Counted from the stretch's first letter, positions 32,931-42,566 are shown. The stretch is DNA of 52,484 nt from Bacteroidota bacterium (GCA_029573235.1 JAKQGX010000028.1:1-52484), one strand, 5' to 3'. The notes: generated by a model not told the origin, from the letters alone. Numbers and translations are program-made.

Positions 32931-33800
32931 TTAATTGCCTAAGTACGATTTTAATAAAGAGCAACGATTGGTAGCTCTCAGTTTGGTAATGGCTTTATCT
33001 TTTATTTGACGAACCCGTTCCCTGGTTAAAGAAAATTTCTCACCGATGTCTTCGAGGCTCATAGGATGCTCTACTGCAATACCAAAGTATAATTTGATGA
33101 CATCACGTTGGCGCTCAGTGAGGGTACTTAATGAACGATCTATTTCGCAACGTAAAGAGTCAAAGTGCTCCAGCGAAGAGTCGGTAGAGTCGGCATTGGG
33201 ATTTTCCAATACATCCAACAAACTACCTTCTTCAGTATCAGCAAATGGAGCATCAACCGAAACGTGACGGGCTGCTACACCTAATGTAGTTTCAATTTCG
33301 TCTTTGCCAATATCCAATAGTTCGGCTAATTCTTCTGTAGATGGCTCCCGTTCAAACTCTTGTTCTAATTGAGAATAAGCTTTGCTGATTTTATTGGATA
33401 GTCCGACTTTGTTTAAAGGCAAACGAACAATACGGGACTGCTCCGCTAAAGCTTGTAAAATGGATTGTCGAATCCACCATACGGCATAAGAGATAAATTT
33501 AAATCCTCTGGTTTCATCAAAGCGTTGCGCTGCTTTGATAAGCCCTAAATTTCCTTCGTTGATAAGATCGCTCAACGACAATCCTTGGTTTTGGTATTGC
33601 TTTGCAACAGATACAACAAAGCGAAGGTTGGCTTTCGTTAATTTTTCGAGAGCTCGCTGATCACCATTTTTAATCTTAATTGCAAGTTGTACTTCTTCCT
33701 CCGGCGTTATCAAATCTACCTTACCTATTTCTTGCAAATATTTTTCAAGCGATTGACTTTCTCTATTAGTAATAGACTTAGTAATCTTGAGTTGGCGCAT
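32931..33800 (-). CDS. rpoD: Primary RNA polymerase sigma factor (Bacteroidota RpoD/SigA)
   Basis: This encodes 289 residues, starting [31 protein letters not shown] (the ATG at 33800 is the family's usual start; one at 33806 is two codons earlier). Region 1.1 is absent, as in other Bacteroidota. Region 2 reads [36 protein letters not shown]. Region 3 has [14 protein letters not shown]. Region 4 ends with the helix-turn-helix [27 protein letters not shown]. This sigma recognises TTTG/TAnnTTTG promoters, many of which are seen in this window. It is a single gene, divergent from the START-like gene. Confidence 0.95.
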   Translation of the reverse strand: MRQLKITKSITNRESQSLEKYLQEIGKVDLITPEEEVQLAIKIKNGDQRALEKLTKANLRFVVSVAKQYQNQGLSLSDLINEGNLGLIKAAQRFDETRGFKFISYAVWWIRQSILQALAEQSRIVRLPLNKVGLSNKISKAYSQLEQEFEREPSTEELAELLDIGKDEIETTLGVAARHVSVDAPFADTEEGSLLDVLENPNADSTDSSLEHFDSLRCEIDRSLSTLTERQRDVIKLYFGIAVEHPMSLEDIGEKFSLTRERVRQIKDKAITKLRATNRCSLLKSYLGN

Positions 33801-34075
33801 TGACATATTGAAAGCAGTTTTTGGTTAGAAAGATTTTGTTAAAAAATAGTGTCAAAAAAGTGTCAAAAGTTTTTAATAAGGGCAAATCTAAGCGTATGAA
33901 CAATTCAACCCAAAAAAAAATTAAACAATTATTAACAGCACTTTGTTTGCGAAAAAATACGTTAACAAGAGAAAACGACAAGGATAGGTTGCGAATCTTT
34001 TTCAAATAAATTTTGAATATTGAGTTGTTTTTCTATTATTGCAACACAGTTAGTTTTAACTTGAATACATCGACT

Positions 34076-34456
34076 ATGAAGAAAAAGACCATGTACACGT
34101 TAGAGTATCCTATCCGTTGCTCTCCGTCTATTTTATATGAATTTTTGGCAACACCGGTAGGATTATCAGAATGGTTTGCCGACAAAGTAGATCAACGCGA
34201 CAACCATTTTTATTTTAATTGGAATGGCTCTGTTGATACCGCTGAATTGCTGGAAACAATAGAGAACGAATATGTGATATACCGTTGGGATTATTATAAT
34301 GATGATGAGTTTTTTGAGTTCAGAATCGAACAAAGCCCGGTAACCAATGAAACTATTTTGCGTATTACTGACTTTGCCGACAAAGCCGAATTAAAAGACC
34401 AAGAGCAACTTTGGAGTTCTCAAATTAGCGATTTAAAACACCGCATCGGGAGCTAA
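34076..34456 (+). CDS. START-like domain protein
   Basis: This encodes 126 residues from the ATG at 34076. It is a single START/Bet v 1-like domain of the type conserved in Bacteroidota: YTLEYPIRCSPSILYEFLATPVGLSEWFADKV, then short antiparallel strands and a C-terminal helix LWSSQISDLKHRIGS. The fold makes a hydrophobic pocket, but no ligand is known for this group. TAGTTTTA upstream is a near match to a -7 element. A strong terminator follows. Confidence 0.85.
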   Translation: MKKKTMYTLEYPIRCSPSILYEFLATPVGLSEWFADKVDQRDNHFYFNWNGSVDTAELLETIENEYVIYRWDYYNDDEFFEFRIEQSPVTNETILRITDFADKAELKDQEQLWSSQISDLKHRIGS

Positions 34457-34479
34457 TTGTCCACCGCTATTTTTCTTTA

Positions 34480-34506
34480 GCCTCACAAATTTTGTGAGGC
34501 TTTTTT
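34480..34506 (+). terminator. Intrinsic terminator of the START-like gene
   Basis: A perfect 10-bp stem, GCCTCACAAA with TTTGTGAGGC, is followed by six T residues, 23 bases after the stop codon. Confidence 0.9.
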
Positions 34507-34663
34507 GTGTTCAATAGAATCGCAACTGACAGTCTTATGTGTTCAATAAACTCCTGCTACCGTGCTAAAGAATATCTTGGTGCGCGATGGAGTGACAGCA
34601 GTATGTAATAAAGTCTTTACAGGAACAATACCAATATGCGTTACTAAAAAGAGGTATAATTTG

Positions 34664-34671
34664 TAGGTTTG
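34664..34671 (+). promoter_or_regulatory. -7 promoter element of the LptF/G-PAP2-GT operon
   Basis: TAGGTTTG matches TAnnTTTG and lies 17 nt before the TTG start at 34689. The predicted leader is about 13 nt. Confidence 0.55.
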
Positions 34672-34688
34672 CAGCTAAAGATTGTTTT

Positions 34689-36149
34689 TTGATAAAAAAG
34701 CTGGATATACTCTTATTGCGTAGTTTCATTGGCCCATTTGTGGTTACCTTTTTTGTGTCACTATTTGTGTTGGTGATGCAATTTTTTTGGGTGTATATGG
34801 ATGAGTTAATAGGAAAAGGATTGGGTGTTTGGATGATACTGCAAATGCTGTTCTACATTTCTTCTACACTAGTTCCTATGGCACTACCCTTGGGTATCTT
34901 GCTGGCTTCTATCATGACCTTCGGCAATATGGGCGAGCATTTTGAATTGATAGCCATCAAGTCTGCCGGCATCTCTCTATTGCGTTTTATGCGCCCGCTA
35001 TTGTTCTTCATTATCGGGCTTTCGGTATTTGCATTTTATTTCAATAACAATGTAATCCCTATTGCCAACTTAAAAGCATTATCCCTATTGTATGATTTGC
35101 GCAATTCAAAGCCAACCCTCAATATTAAGCCGGGTATCTTCAACAACGATATTGACGGCTTCTCCATTAGGGTAGGAGCTAAAGACAAAGATGGTTTTAG
35201 CATTAAGAACGTCATGGTGTATGACCATACGAAAGGCAATGGCAACCAGAATTTGGTAGTAGCTGAATCGGGTAAAATGATTCCTTCAAAACGTTATTTA
35301 ATATTTCAACTAAACGATGGTTGGCGCTACGAGGAAGGTAGAAACACAGAAGGAAATGGTAACCTTACGCAAGTGCGAATGCATTTTGACCGTTGGGATA
35401 AAGTGTTTGACTTGTCAGGCTTTAAGCTTACGCGTACCAATGAAGATTTGTTTAAAGGCGCCTATCAGATGATGGATATACAGCAACTCAATTATGAAAT
35501 CGACAGCAGTAAAAAATATAATAAAAAACTCGAAGAAAATGTGAGTAGTTATTTAAGCCCTTACTTGACTATCGCAATGGAATCTCCCAACTTTGACAGT
35601 TTGAAACGAAAGCTACACTCACTAAAACCCCAACAAGTCACCTATGAAAGTAGCTTTCTAAACTATGTGCCTGCAGAAGCAAGGGGACGAGTGCTCGGCG
35701 TCGTAGTGCCGCACGTACGAAATGCAAAAGGACTAGTAAGTATTGCTGCTACCGACAAGCAATTGCAAACTGAAAATGTATTGAAGTATAAAATTGAATG
35801 GCACAGAAAGTTCACCCTTTCATTTGCCTGTGTCTTGTTATTCTTGATTGGTGCTCCATTAGGTTCTATTATTCGGAAAGGCGGACTGGGATTACCGCTC
35901 ATAATTGCCGTAATATTTTTTCTGCTTTTTCATATTATATCACTCTCCGGTGAGAAGCTGGCTAAAAGCAATTCGCTGCCCCCTTGGATGGGCATGTGGA
36001 TGGCAACCGCGATGTTATTACCAATAGCATTTTTCCTGATTAATAAAGCAAAAAAAGATGCTCAGATTTTAAACAAAGATTGGTACATCACTCTATGGAA
36101 GCGTATAAACAATTTTTTTACCAAAAAGAAAATGCATGAAACCGTCTAA
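34689..36149 (+). CDS. LptF/LptG family LPS export permease
   Basis: This encodes 486 residues. Three N-terminal helices (KLDILLLRSFIGPFVVTFFVSLFVLVMQFFWVYMDELIGKG is the typical YjgP/YjgQ start) are followed by a large periplasmic domain (about 110-385) and three C-terminal helices (SFACVLLFLIGAPLGSIIRKGGLGLPLIIAVIFFLLFHI). LptF and LptG form the inner-membrane part of the LPS transporter with LptB. One Bacteroidota protein can be either, so no letter is assigned. The start is a TTG at 34689; no ATG or GTG lies in frame close by, and the membrane start is otherwise complete. Its end overlaps the PAP2 gene by 14 bp. Confidence 0.92.
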   Translation: MIKKLDILLLRSFIGPFVVTFFVSLFVLVMQFFWVYMDELIGKGLGVWMILQMLFYISSTLVPMALPLGILLASIMTFGNMGEHFELIAIKSAGISLLRFMRPLLFFIIGLSVFAFYFNNNVIPIANLKALSLLYDLRNSKPTLNIKPGIFNNDIDGFSIRVGAKDKDGFSIKNVMVYDHTKGNGNQNLVVAESGKMIPSKRYLIFQLNDGWRYEEGRNTEGNGNLTQVRMHFDRWDKVFDLSGFKLTRTNEDLFKGAYQMMDIQQLNYEIDSSKKYNKKLEENVSSYLSPYLTIAMESPNFDSLKRKLHSLKPQQVTYESSFLNYVPAEARGRVLGVVVPHVRNAKGLVSIAATDKQLQTENVLKYKIEWHRKFTLSFACVLLFLIGAPLGSIIRKGGLGLPLIIAVIFFLLFHIISLSGEKLAKSNSLPPWMGMWMATAMLLPIAFFLINKAKKDAQILNKDWYITLWKRINNFFTKKKMHETV

Positions 36150-36780
36150 CGTTTATACCGCTTTCAATCCCTACTTTTTGATTCCATTTTTTGGCTGGGT
36201 TTTGTTCGGTATTTACGCTCAATGGTATTGGGGAAAGGAGGCAATATTCATCTTCGTCAACACGCATTATTCTCATTCTTTGGATGCAATGATGTCTATC
36301 ATTACACACATGGGCGAAGCGTTATTTATCATTCCGGTTTTACTCTTGTTGTTCTTCAACGCATCCTTCCGAAACCCTCGCTTTGCCGGCGCTGCTTCGC
36401 TGGCGAATATAGGTGCCTTCTTATGTTCACAAGGATTGAAAAGCATTTTCAATCATCCTCGTCCGTTAAATTATTTCAATGAAGCTGCATGGATTCATAT
36501 CCTTCCGCAGTGGGATCATGTGTATCATCGTAGCTTTCCATCGGGTCATACTACGGGTGCTTTTGCGCTGTTTAGCTTTTTAGCATTTCTATTGCCCAAA
36601 CGATATCAGTCCATCGGGCTGTTATTATTTATGGCAGCACTCATGGTTGCTTATTCTCGAGTTTATCTGGCGGTTCACTTTTTTGATGATGTATGGGTCG
36701 GAAGCATACTCGGCACTGTTTTTAGTATTTTAGCAATACGTATCTTTTATCGTAAACGCACATCACAAACGGATGAGTAA
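36136..36780 (+). CDS. PAP2 superfamily phosphatase
   Basis: This encodes 214 residues with about five to six membrane helices. The three phosphatase motifs are present: KSIFNHPRP (102-110), FPSGHTTG (134-141) and SRVYLAVHFFDDV (174-186), the last with the catalytic His. PAP2 membrane enzymes remove phosphate from lipid A, phosphatidic acid or undecaprenyl pyrophosphate. The overlap with the LptF/G gene (14 bp) and with the ArnT-like gene (8 bp) suggests a lipid A or undecaprenyl carrier substrate; this is inferred from context. Confidence 0.92.
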   Translation: MKPSNVYTAFNPYFLIPFFGWVLFGIYAQWYWGKEAIFIFVNTHYSHSLDAMMSIITHMGEALFIIPVLLLLFFNASFRNPRFAGAASLANIGAFLCSQGLKSIFNHPRPLNYFNEAAWIHILPQWDHVYHRSFPSGHTTGAFALFSFLAFLLPKRYQSIGLLLFMAALMVAYSRVYLAVHFFDDVWVGSILGTVFSILAIRIFYRKRTSQTDE

Positions 36781-38428
36781 ATGGATGGGTAGCATGAATG
36801 CAAATAATCTTTCTAAATATACTTTTGTAGTACTGATAGGCATGGTGCTATTTGTTCCCTTTTTGGGACAAGTACATTTGTTTGATTGGGATGAAATAAA
36901 TTTTGCCGAATGCGCCCGTGAGATGATAGTAACAAACGACTATCTGAAGGTGCAAATAGATTTCCAACCTTTTTGGGAAAAGCCTCCATTATTCATTTGG
37001 ATGCAGGTATTGGCTATGAAGTGTTTTGGCGTATCGGAATATGCGGCTCGTTTCCCCAATGCGATAATGGGCATACTGACGTTAGCAGCCCTCTACTACA
37101 TTGGCAAAAGAGTAGTGAACGAAAAAATGGCAATGTGGTGGGTGTTGCTTTACGCTGGCACTTGGTTGCCTCATTTTTATTTCAAATCCGGCATTATAGA
37201 CCCCACGTTCAACTTTTTTATCTTCTTGGCATTTTATCAAATGTTTGTATTACGCCAGTCCAATAAAAAGTTGTTTCATGCGCTGCTGACGGGTTTATTT
37301 TTAGGATTGGCAATGCTCACCAAAGGTCCTGTTGCCATTCTAATTGCATTACTTTCATTAGGAGTATATGTGATACTCAACAAAGGCTTATGGGGATATA
37401 CATATAGACACTTGCTGATGATTGCTATGGCGGCTGCCATTCCTTTTGGGTTATGGTTTCTTGCCGGTGTTATTCAATATGGTTGGAGCTATGGCAGTTG
37501 GTTTATGCAGGAATTTATCACGTATCAAATACGGTTGTTTTCCACCGAAGATGCCGGACACGGGCAACCCTTCTTTTATCATTTTTTGGTATTGCTCATC
37601 GGTTGTTTTCCGGCTTCACCGTTTTTATTTCAATATTTCAAACGAGCTTCAAAAGACAACGATAAAAGCAAAGACTTTACACGCTGGATGTGGATACTGT
37701 TTTGGGTGACCTTGCTTTTGTTTTCTATTGTGAAGACCAAAATTGTACATTATTCCTCGCTCTGTTACTTCCCTTTGACATACTTGGCTGCAATAAAAAT
37801 TTCAGCAATTGCTGATGGTAAAGAGAAGCTAAGAAATGGTGTGAAAATAGTATTGGGAATCGTGGGTATTTTGTTGGCTTTGTTAATTGCAAGTTTGCCA
37901 TTAGTAGGTATCCATAAGTCGAAGTTAATACCTCTTATTAAAGACCCCTTTGCGGTAGCCAATCTTTCTGCAACGGTTAGTTGGAGCTATGTTGAAGCCG
38001 GTTGGGGGCTGCTATACTTCATCGCCATTATATTGTTTTTAATAATCGTCCGCCAACGATTCGTGGCTGCCATGCGAATGTTGTTGCTGGCTTCCGTCAT
38101 CATCATACAAATAACGGTGTTGCATTTCACTCCCAAGATAGAAGCCTATTCACAGCGTGCAGCAATTCGATATTTTAAAAGTTTTGTAGGTAAAGAAGTG
38201 TATATACAGGTTTTGGGGTATAAAAGTTATGCGCAACTATTTTATGCTGACAAACAGCCTCGCCAAAGCGGAAAGCACATAACAGAAGATTGGTTGCTGA
38301 ATGGCAAGATTGACAAGCCGGCTTATTTTATCTGCAAAATAACTTCTTCAGAACAATACAAAGCCATGCCTCAGCTTCAGTACATCGGCGAAAAAAATGG
38401 CTTTGTGTTTTTTAAGAGATTGCCTTAA
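36773..38428 (+). CDS. GT39/ArnT-like polyprenyl-phosphate glycosyltransferase
   Basis: This encodes 551 residues with about 10-12 membrane helices. The first periplasmic loop has the acidic motif LFDWDEINFAECAREM (Asp38, Asp40, Glu41), and KPPLFIWMQ and SGIIDPTFNFFIFL follow, as in ArnT and PMT glycosyltransferases, which use polyprenyl-phosphate sugars. The C-terminal part (about 440-551) is soluble. The gene overlaps the PAP2 gene by 8 bp. A role in adding a sugar to lipid A or another envelope glycan is likely; the sugar is unknown. The start could also be one of the ATGs at codon 5 or 8. Confidence 0.9.
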   Translation: MSKWMGSMNANNLSKYTFVVLIGMVLFVPFLGQVHLFDWDEINFAECAREMIVTNDYLKVQIDFQPFWEKPPLFIWMQVLAMKCFGVSEYAARFPNAIMGILTLAALYYIGKRVVNEKMAMWWVLLYAGTWLPHFYFKSGIIDPTFNFFIFLAFYQMFVLRQSNKKLFHALLTGLFLGLAMLTKGPVAILIALLSLGVYVILNKGLWGYTYRHLLMIAMAAAIPFGLWFLAGVIQYGWSYGSWFMQEFITYQIRLFSTEDAGHGQPFFYHFLVLLIGCFPASPFLFQYFKRASKDNDKSKDFTRWMWILFWVTLLLFSIVKTKIVHYSSLCYFPLTYLAAIKISAIADGKEKLRNGVKIVLGIVGILLALLIASLPLVGIHKSKLIPLIKDPFAVANLSATVSWSYVEAGWGLLYFIAIILFLIIVRQRFVAAMRMLLLASVIIIQITVLHFTPKIEAYSQRAAIRYFKSFVGKEVYIQVLGYKSYAQLFYADKQPRQSGKHITEDWLLNGKIDKPAYFICKITSSEQYKAMPQLQYIGEKNGFVFFKRLP

Positions 38429-38487
38429 TGTGTTTCATTTAGCCAACAGTTATTTACCGTTTTTTTTCGAAATGTAATTCTAAAAAG

Positions 38488-38519
38488 AAGAGACTGCCCC
38501 ATTATCTGAGCAGTCTCTT
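38488..38519. terminator. Bidirectional terminator between the ArnT-like gene and glnN
   Basis: A 10-bp stem, AAGAGACTGC with GCAGTCTCTT and a 12-nt loop, lies between convergent genes. The minus strand continues CTTTTTAG, a better T-run than on the plus strand. Confidence 0.75.
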
Positions 38520-38562
38520 ATCGCTTTATTTGCGGTTGTAAAATATTGAATCCGTATTGGAA

Positions 38563-40755
38563 TTATCGTAAAAACAATAACTCTCTGTATTTAGGAAGTG
38601 GCCAAAGCTTGTCGTCAACCAAGAGTTCCAGCTTATCGGTGTGGTAGCGCACTTTGTCGAAATGAATCTTTACCGTATCACAATACATGGCAGCACGTTT
38701 TTCCATATCTTCTACTTTGTTTGCTACTTTACGAGCGCTAATCATGGATTCTACATTGTCATTGATATCTTGAATATGCTTGCTGATAAGCTTTACAAGC
38801 TTTAATTGTGCTCTATAGCTTTCTTCCTCTAAGCCCAATTCTTTTAGGCTTTTTACATTTTGCATCAACACGTTTTGATACTCGATTGCCGCCGGCAAAA
38901 TATGATTGGTCACCATGAGACCCAAGCTGCGTGCTTCTATTTGCACCTTCTTCACATAGTCTTCCAATACTATTTCATAACGTGCATCTAGTTCACGTGG
39001 GGTGTAAACGTCGTTCCTGCTAAACAGTTCTTTTGATGCCGATGTAATGATTGACTTCAGTGCTTGTGGTGTGTTTTTGAAATTGCTGAGTCCTCTTTTG
39101 GCGGCTTCTTTCACCCATTCATCGCTATAATTGTCACCTTCAAAACGTATTTTTTTCGAAGCAGCAATATAACTTCTGAGCACTTGCATTACGGCAATTT
39201 CTTTCTTATCGCCTTTCTCAATCAACGCATCTACATCTTTCTTAAAATGCTTCAAGGTGTCTGCTACAATGGTGTTCAGAACGGTCATCGGTGAAGCACA
39301 ATTGGCAGAGGACCCCACAGCTCTAAACTCAAATTTATTTCCGGTAAAGGCAAAAGGCGAGGTACGATTTCTGTCGGTGTTGTCCTTCATCAATTCAGGA
39401 ATCTGCTTATGGATGTCCATCTTCAGAATGACCTCATCTTGCTCATTGAATTTCCCCTTTACACGTTCTTCAATTTCATCTAATACACCACTCAAATACG
39501 AACCCAAATAGGTAGAGATAATGGCTGGAGGTGCTTCGTGTGCGCCAAGGCGATGCTCGTTTCCGGCAGAGGCAATAGCCGCAGAAAGCAAGTCGGAATA
39601 ATCGTGTACCGCTTTAATAATATTTACAAAGAAGGTGAGGAACATGAGGTTGGTGCGTGGCGTCTTGCCCGGCGATAACAAGTTGATGCCGGTGTCCGTT
39701 GCCAAGCTCCAGTTGTTGTGCTTACCACTTCCATTGATTTTTGCAAAAGGTTTTTCGTGCAACAACACCATCAATTTATGACGCTTAGCAATCTTTGTCA
39801 TGATGTCCATCAATAGAGCATTATGGTCAACTGCTATGTTCATTTCTTCGTAGATGGGCGCACATTCAAATTGTCCCGGTGCCACTTCGTTGTGTCGGGT
39901 ATGGAGTGGAATACCTAATTTGTAGGCCTCTTGTTCGAAGTCTTGCATGAAGGCAAATACACGTTCCGGAATAGAAGCAAAGTAATGGTCTTCCAATTGT
40001 TGCCCTTTTGCAGGAGCGTGTCCAATAAGGGTTCTGCCACACATTACGATGTCGGGGCGCGCATTGGCTAAGGCTTCATCAATAACAAAATACTCTTGCT
40101 CCCAACCCAGCGTAGGCGTTACTTTGCTAACGTTTTTATCAAAATAATGGCAAACATCAACGGCAGCTTTATCAAGTGCCAATACCGACTTTAATAAAGG
40201 CGCTTTGTAGTCTAATGATTCTCCACTATAGGAAATGAAAATAGTAGGAATACAAAGTGTTTTTCCAAAAGCATTTTCAATAATAAATGCCGGAGATGAA
40301 GGATCCCAAGCGCTGTAGCCACGTGCTTCGAATGTTGCACGAATACCGCCATTAGGGAAACTGGAGGCATCGGACTCTTGTTGTATCAATGCATCGCCAT
40401 CAAACAATTCAATCGCAGTTCCATCGCTTTTGATCGTGAAAAAGGAATCGTGTTTCTCAGCCGTTGTACCGGTTAATGGTTGAAACCAATGGCTAAAGTG
40501 TGTAACGCCACGCTCTTCGCTCCAGGTCTTCATGCCGGCAGCTATTTGATCGGCCATTTTTCTGTCAATCTTAGCTCCTGCTTTTATGGATGCCTGCAAA
40601 CTTTTGTATGCTTCGTCGCTCAGGTATTCCCGCATAGCTCGCCCTGTAAATACATTGGACGCAAACATGGCAGATACTTTTTTGTTGTTGTAATGACCGA
40701 TTTTCTTTTCGGTGGCACCCAGTTCTTTTAGTGCCGAAAAGCGCAGTGATGACAT
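38563..40755 (-). CDS. glnN: Type III glutamine synthetase
   Basis: This encodes 730 residues, the size of GSIII (GlnN) rather than the 450-470 of GSI. It starts MSSLRFSALKELGATEKKIGHYN, and family signatures include FTGRAMREYLSDEAY, THFSHWFQPLTGTTAEKHDSF, LGWEQEYFVIDE, ARHNEVAPGQFECAPIYEE as HTRHNEVAPGQFE, KINGSGKHNNWSLATDTG and RNRTSPFAFTGNKFEFRAVGSSANCASPM. The enzyme makes glutamine from glutamate, ammonia and ATP and is the usual glutamine synthetase in Bacteroidota. It has a complete promoter and a bidirectional terminator, and is a single-gene unit. Confidence 0.97.
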   Translation of the reverse strand: MSSLRFSALKELGATEKKIGHYNNKKVSAMFASNVFTGRAMREYLSDEAYKSLQASIKAGAKIDRKMADQIAAGMKTWSEERGVTHFSHWFQPLTGTTAEKHDSFFTIKSDGTAIELFDGDALIQQESDASSFPNGGIRATFEARGYSAWDPSSPAFIIENAFGKTLCIPTIFISYSGESLDYKAPLLKSVLALDKAAVDVCHYFDKNVSKVTPTLGWEQEYFVIDEALANARPDIVMCGRTLIGHAPAKGQQLEDHYFASIPERVFAFMQDFEQEAYKLGIPLHTRHNEVAPGQFECAPIYEEMNIAVDHNALLMDIMTKIAKRHKLMVLLHEKPFAKINGSGKHNNWSLATDTGINLLSPGKTPRTNLMFLTFFVNIIKAVHDYSDLLSAAIASAGNEHRLGAHEAPPAIISTYLGSYLSGVLDEIEERVKGKFNEQDEVILKMDIHKQIPELMKDNTDRNRTSPFAFTGNKFEFRAVGSSANCASPMTVLNTIVADTLKHFKKDVDALIEKGDKKEIAVMQVLRSYIAASKKIRFEGDNYSDEWVKEAAKRGLSNFKNTPQALKSIITSASKELFSRNDVYTPRELDARYEIVLEDYVKKVQIEARSLGLMVTNHILPAAIEYQNVLMQNVKSLKELGLEEESYRAQLKLVKLISKHIQDINDNVESMISARKVANKVEDMEKRAAMYCDTVKIHFDKVRYHTDKLELLVDDKLWPLPKYRELLFLR

Positions 40756-40770
40756 AGATTAAAATTTTGA

Positions 40771-40803
40771 CAAAACTAAAGTAATTTTTCAAAAATTGTC
40801 AAA
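40771..40803 (-). promoter_or_regulatory. Promoter of glnN
   Basis: On the minus strand TTTG (40803-40800) and TAGTTTTG (40778-40771) are separated by 21 bp. The predicted leader is about 11 nt. Runs of TTTTTGA around it could be further sites. Confidence 0.65.
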
Positions 40804-40847
40804 AATTCAAACGATTCTTTAAAAATTTACAACATTACAAAAAAACA

Positions 40848-41492
40848 TCATTTATTATTGTTATTCGTAAGTTCATCGTTGTTGACAATATATGAACAGG
40901 CAAAACCATCGTCTATAAAGGACTTTGCCATAATGAGCTTTGATGGACTCATTAAATGAAGATGAACTTCCATATCAAAGTCTGTTGCGTTATTTTGAAA
41001 ATTTTTTATTTCCAAGTGTTCGTTAAATTCAACTCCTCGCTTTCCTTGCCACTTGTAAGCAGCTTCTTTGGCGCACCACGCCATCGTGAGCCATTGATCA
41101 TTGCCTTGAAACATTTTTTGCTCTGCTAATGACAAAAACTTTTGTTGTAATAAAGACATCCTAGGATGCCAAACCTGTATATCGATTCCGCATTCTACAT
41201 ATGGACTTACGACTACAGCAACATATGGGTACGAATGTGAAATAGAGAAAAAAAATTGATTCTCATCGATGCGGGGTTTATCGTGTTCATCCGGTTTGAT
41301 GGCAAATAATGGAAAGTCTTGCTCAACATGCTTCAATAAATAACGACCGGCAAGATGCTCTAATCTGCGCTTAGGATTTTTGATAGAGGTGTGGATTCCC
41401 GTTTGTGACAGGAAAAACGATTCTGGTTCTTCTATTTTCCAGATTGCCGAAAGGCTATAGGTATCGCTCTTCCATTCTTTATATAAAGGCAT
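40848..41492 (-). CDS. 4'-phosphopantetheinyl transferase (Sfp/AcpT-like)
   Basis: This encodes 214 residues, a two-lobed Sfp-type enzyme. It contains the substrate motif FFSISHSYPYVAVVVSP, the Mg-binding Asp in ECGIDIQVW, and WCAKEAAYKWQGKRGVEF with the conserved Lys-Glu pair. It transfers phosphopantetheine from CoA to a Ser of carrier proteins. It is not the AcpS type. Candidate partners are the housekeeping ACP and the ACP at 4700-4957. It is a single gene, 92 bp before the glnN start on the same strand. Confidence 0.93.
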   Translation of the reverse strand: MPLYKEWKSDTYSLSAIWKIEEPESFFLSQTGIHTSIKNPKRRLEHLAGRYLLKHVEQDFPLFAIKPDEHDKPRIDENQFFFSISHSYPYVAVVVSPYVECGIDIQVWHPRMSLLQQKFLSLAEQKMFQGNDQWLTMAWCAKEAAYKWQGKRGVEFNEHLEIKNFQNNATDFDMEVHLHLMSPSKLIMAKSFIDDGFACSYIVNNDELTNNNNK

Positions 41493-41596
41493 ATCTGTTG
41501 GAATCTTTAGGAATATTAAACTTAGGGCAAAATATATAATTCAAACTACACCTTGAAAAAGGCATCTATAATATTATTGCCCGTAATAAAACACGC

Positions 41597-42118
41597 TTAT
41601 AGGTAAGCGGCAATTGCTTGGTTAAATGCTTCTACACTGGATTTGACAAACGGTATTAATTGTCCGACATGTTGATAAGCCCATGGTGCTAAAGGACGGA
41701 TATAAGGATACACGCTCGACTCTGCCATTGTTGACGGGGAGAGCAATTGTACTTTATCGCAAACCCAAAGTAGGGTGCTTTCCACAAGGGCAGCTGTGAT
41801 GACATATAACACACCTCCTGCAATACTATCCAGCCAACCCAAAGCAACTACTTGCAATGCAGAGCGCAACAAACGAGCTATCCATCGCACCGAAAGTAAT
41901 ACCAATGTGAAAATAAGTATGTAGCTCAACAAAGGCACCCAACTATTGGTGAATCCTCCATAGGTAGCTAACATGCTGCTAACTGTAGCTGATAATTTTA
42001 GTGCTATGACAATACCCAATAGAATGGATAAAAAAGAAAACACGGCTACAATAATTCCTTTACTGTAGCCGCGAATAAAAAATAAGAGTAAGAATAGTAT
42101 GCTAACGATATCAAGCAT
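41597..42118 (-). CDS. CvpA family membrane protein
   Basis: This encodes 173 residues with four membrane helices. It starts MLDIVSILFLLLFFIRGYSKGIIVAVFSFLSILLGIVIALKLS, the typical CvpA start with the RGYSKG turn, and has a central LARLLRSALQVVALGWLDSIAGGVLY-like region. CvpA was linked to colicin V production, and later to envelope stress and purine-related operons; its action is not known. It overlaps the yqeY-like gene by 8 bp. Confidence 0.88.
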   Translation of the reverse strand: MLDIVSILFLLLFFIRGYSKGIIVAVFSFLSILLGIVIALKLSATVSSMLATYGGFTNSWVPLLSYILIFTLVLLSVRWIARLLRSALQVVALGWLDSIAGGVLYVITAALVESTLLWVCDKVQLLSPSTMAESSVYPYIRPLAPWAYQHVGQLIPFVKSSVEAFNQAIAAYL

Positions 42119-42566
42119 TGCCGGATAATAATTGTTTTACAGCTTCGGAAATAGCCTTCCCATCTGCCTTTCCGGCGAGTTGTTTGGTGGCCATGCCCAT
42201 TACCTTTCCCATATCAGCTGCAGAAGTAGCTCCCACTGATGCGATGATTTCTTTCAATGCCGTCTTTAATTCATCAGCGCTCATTTGTTGTGGCAAAAAG
42301 GTTTCAATGATAGCCCATTCTTCTTTTTCTTTTTGGGCAAGGTCGTCACGGTTTTGTTGTGTAAAAATTTCGTAGCTATCGCGGCGTTGTTTGGCAAGCT
42401 TTTGAAGCATTTTTATTTCGTCTGCTTCGGAAATTTCTACACCACTACCGGATGTTTTCTCCAATAATATGGCTGCTTTGATAGCTCTTAACGTGCGCAA
42501 TGCGGCTTCGTCTTTGGCTCGCATCGCCACTTTTAGTTGTTCCATTACTTTTGTTTCAAGAGACAT
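42111..42566 (-). CDS. GatB/YqeY domain protein
   Basis: This encodes 151 residues. It starts MSLETKVMEQLKVAMRAKDEAALRTLRAIKAAILLEK and has KLAKQRRDSYEIFTQQNRDDLAQKEKEEWAIIETFLPQQMS, both diagnostic of YqeY. The C-terminal half matches the tRNA-binding tail domain of GatB/GatE. A role in tRNA-dependent amidation is often proposed for stand-alone YqeY but not shown. It is first in a two-gene unit with cvpA. Confidence 0.93.
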   Translation of the reverse strand: MSLETKVMEQLKVAMRAKDEAALRTLRAIKAAILLEKTSGSGVEISEADEIKMLQKLAKQRRDSYEIFTQQNRDDLAQKEKEEWAIIETFLPQQMSADELKTALKEIIASVGATSAADMGKVMGMATKQLAGKADGKAISEAVKQLLSGNA

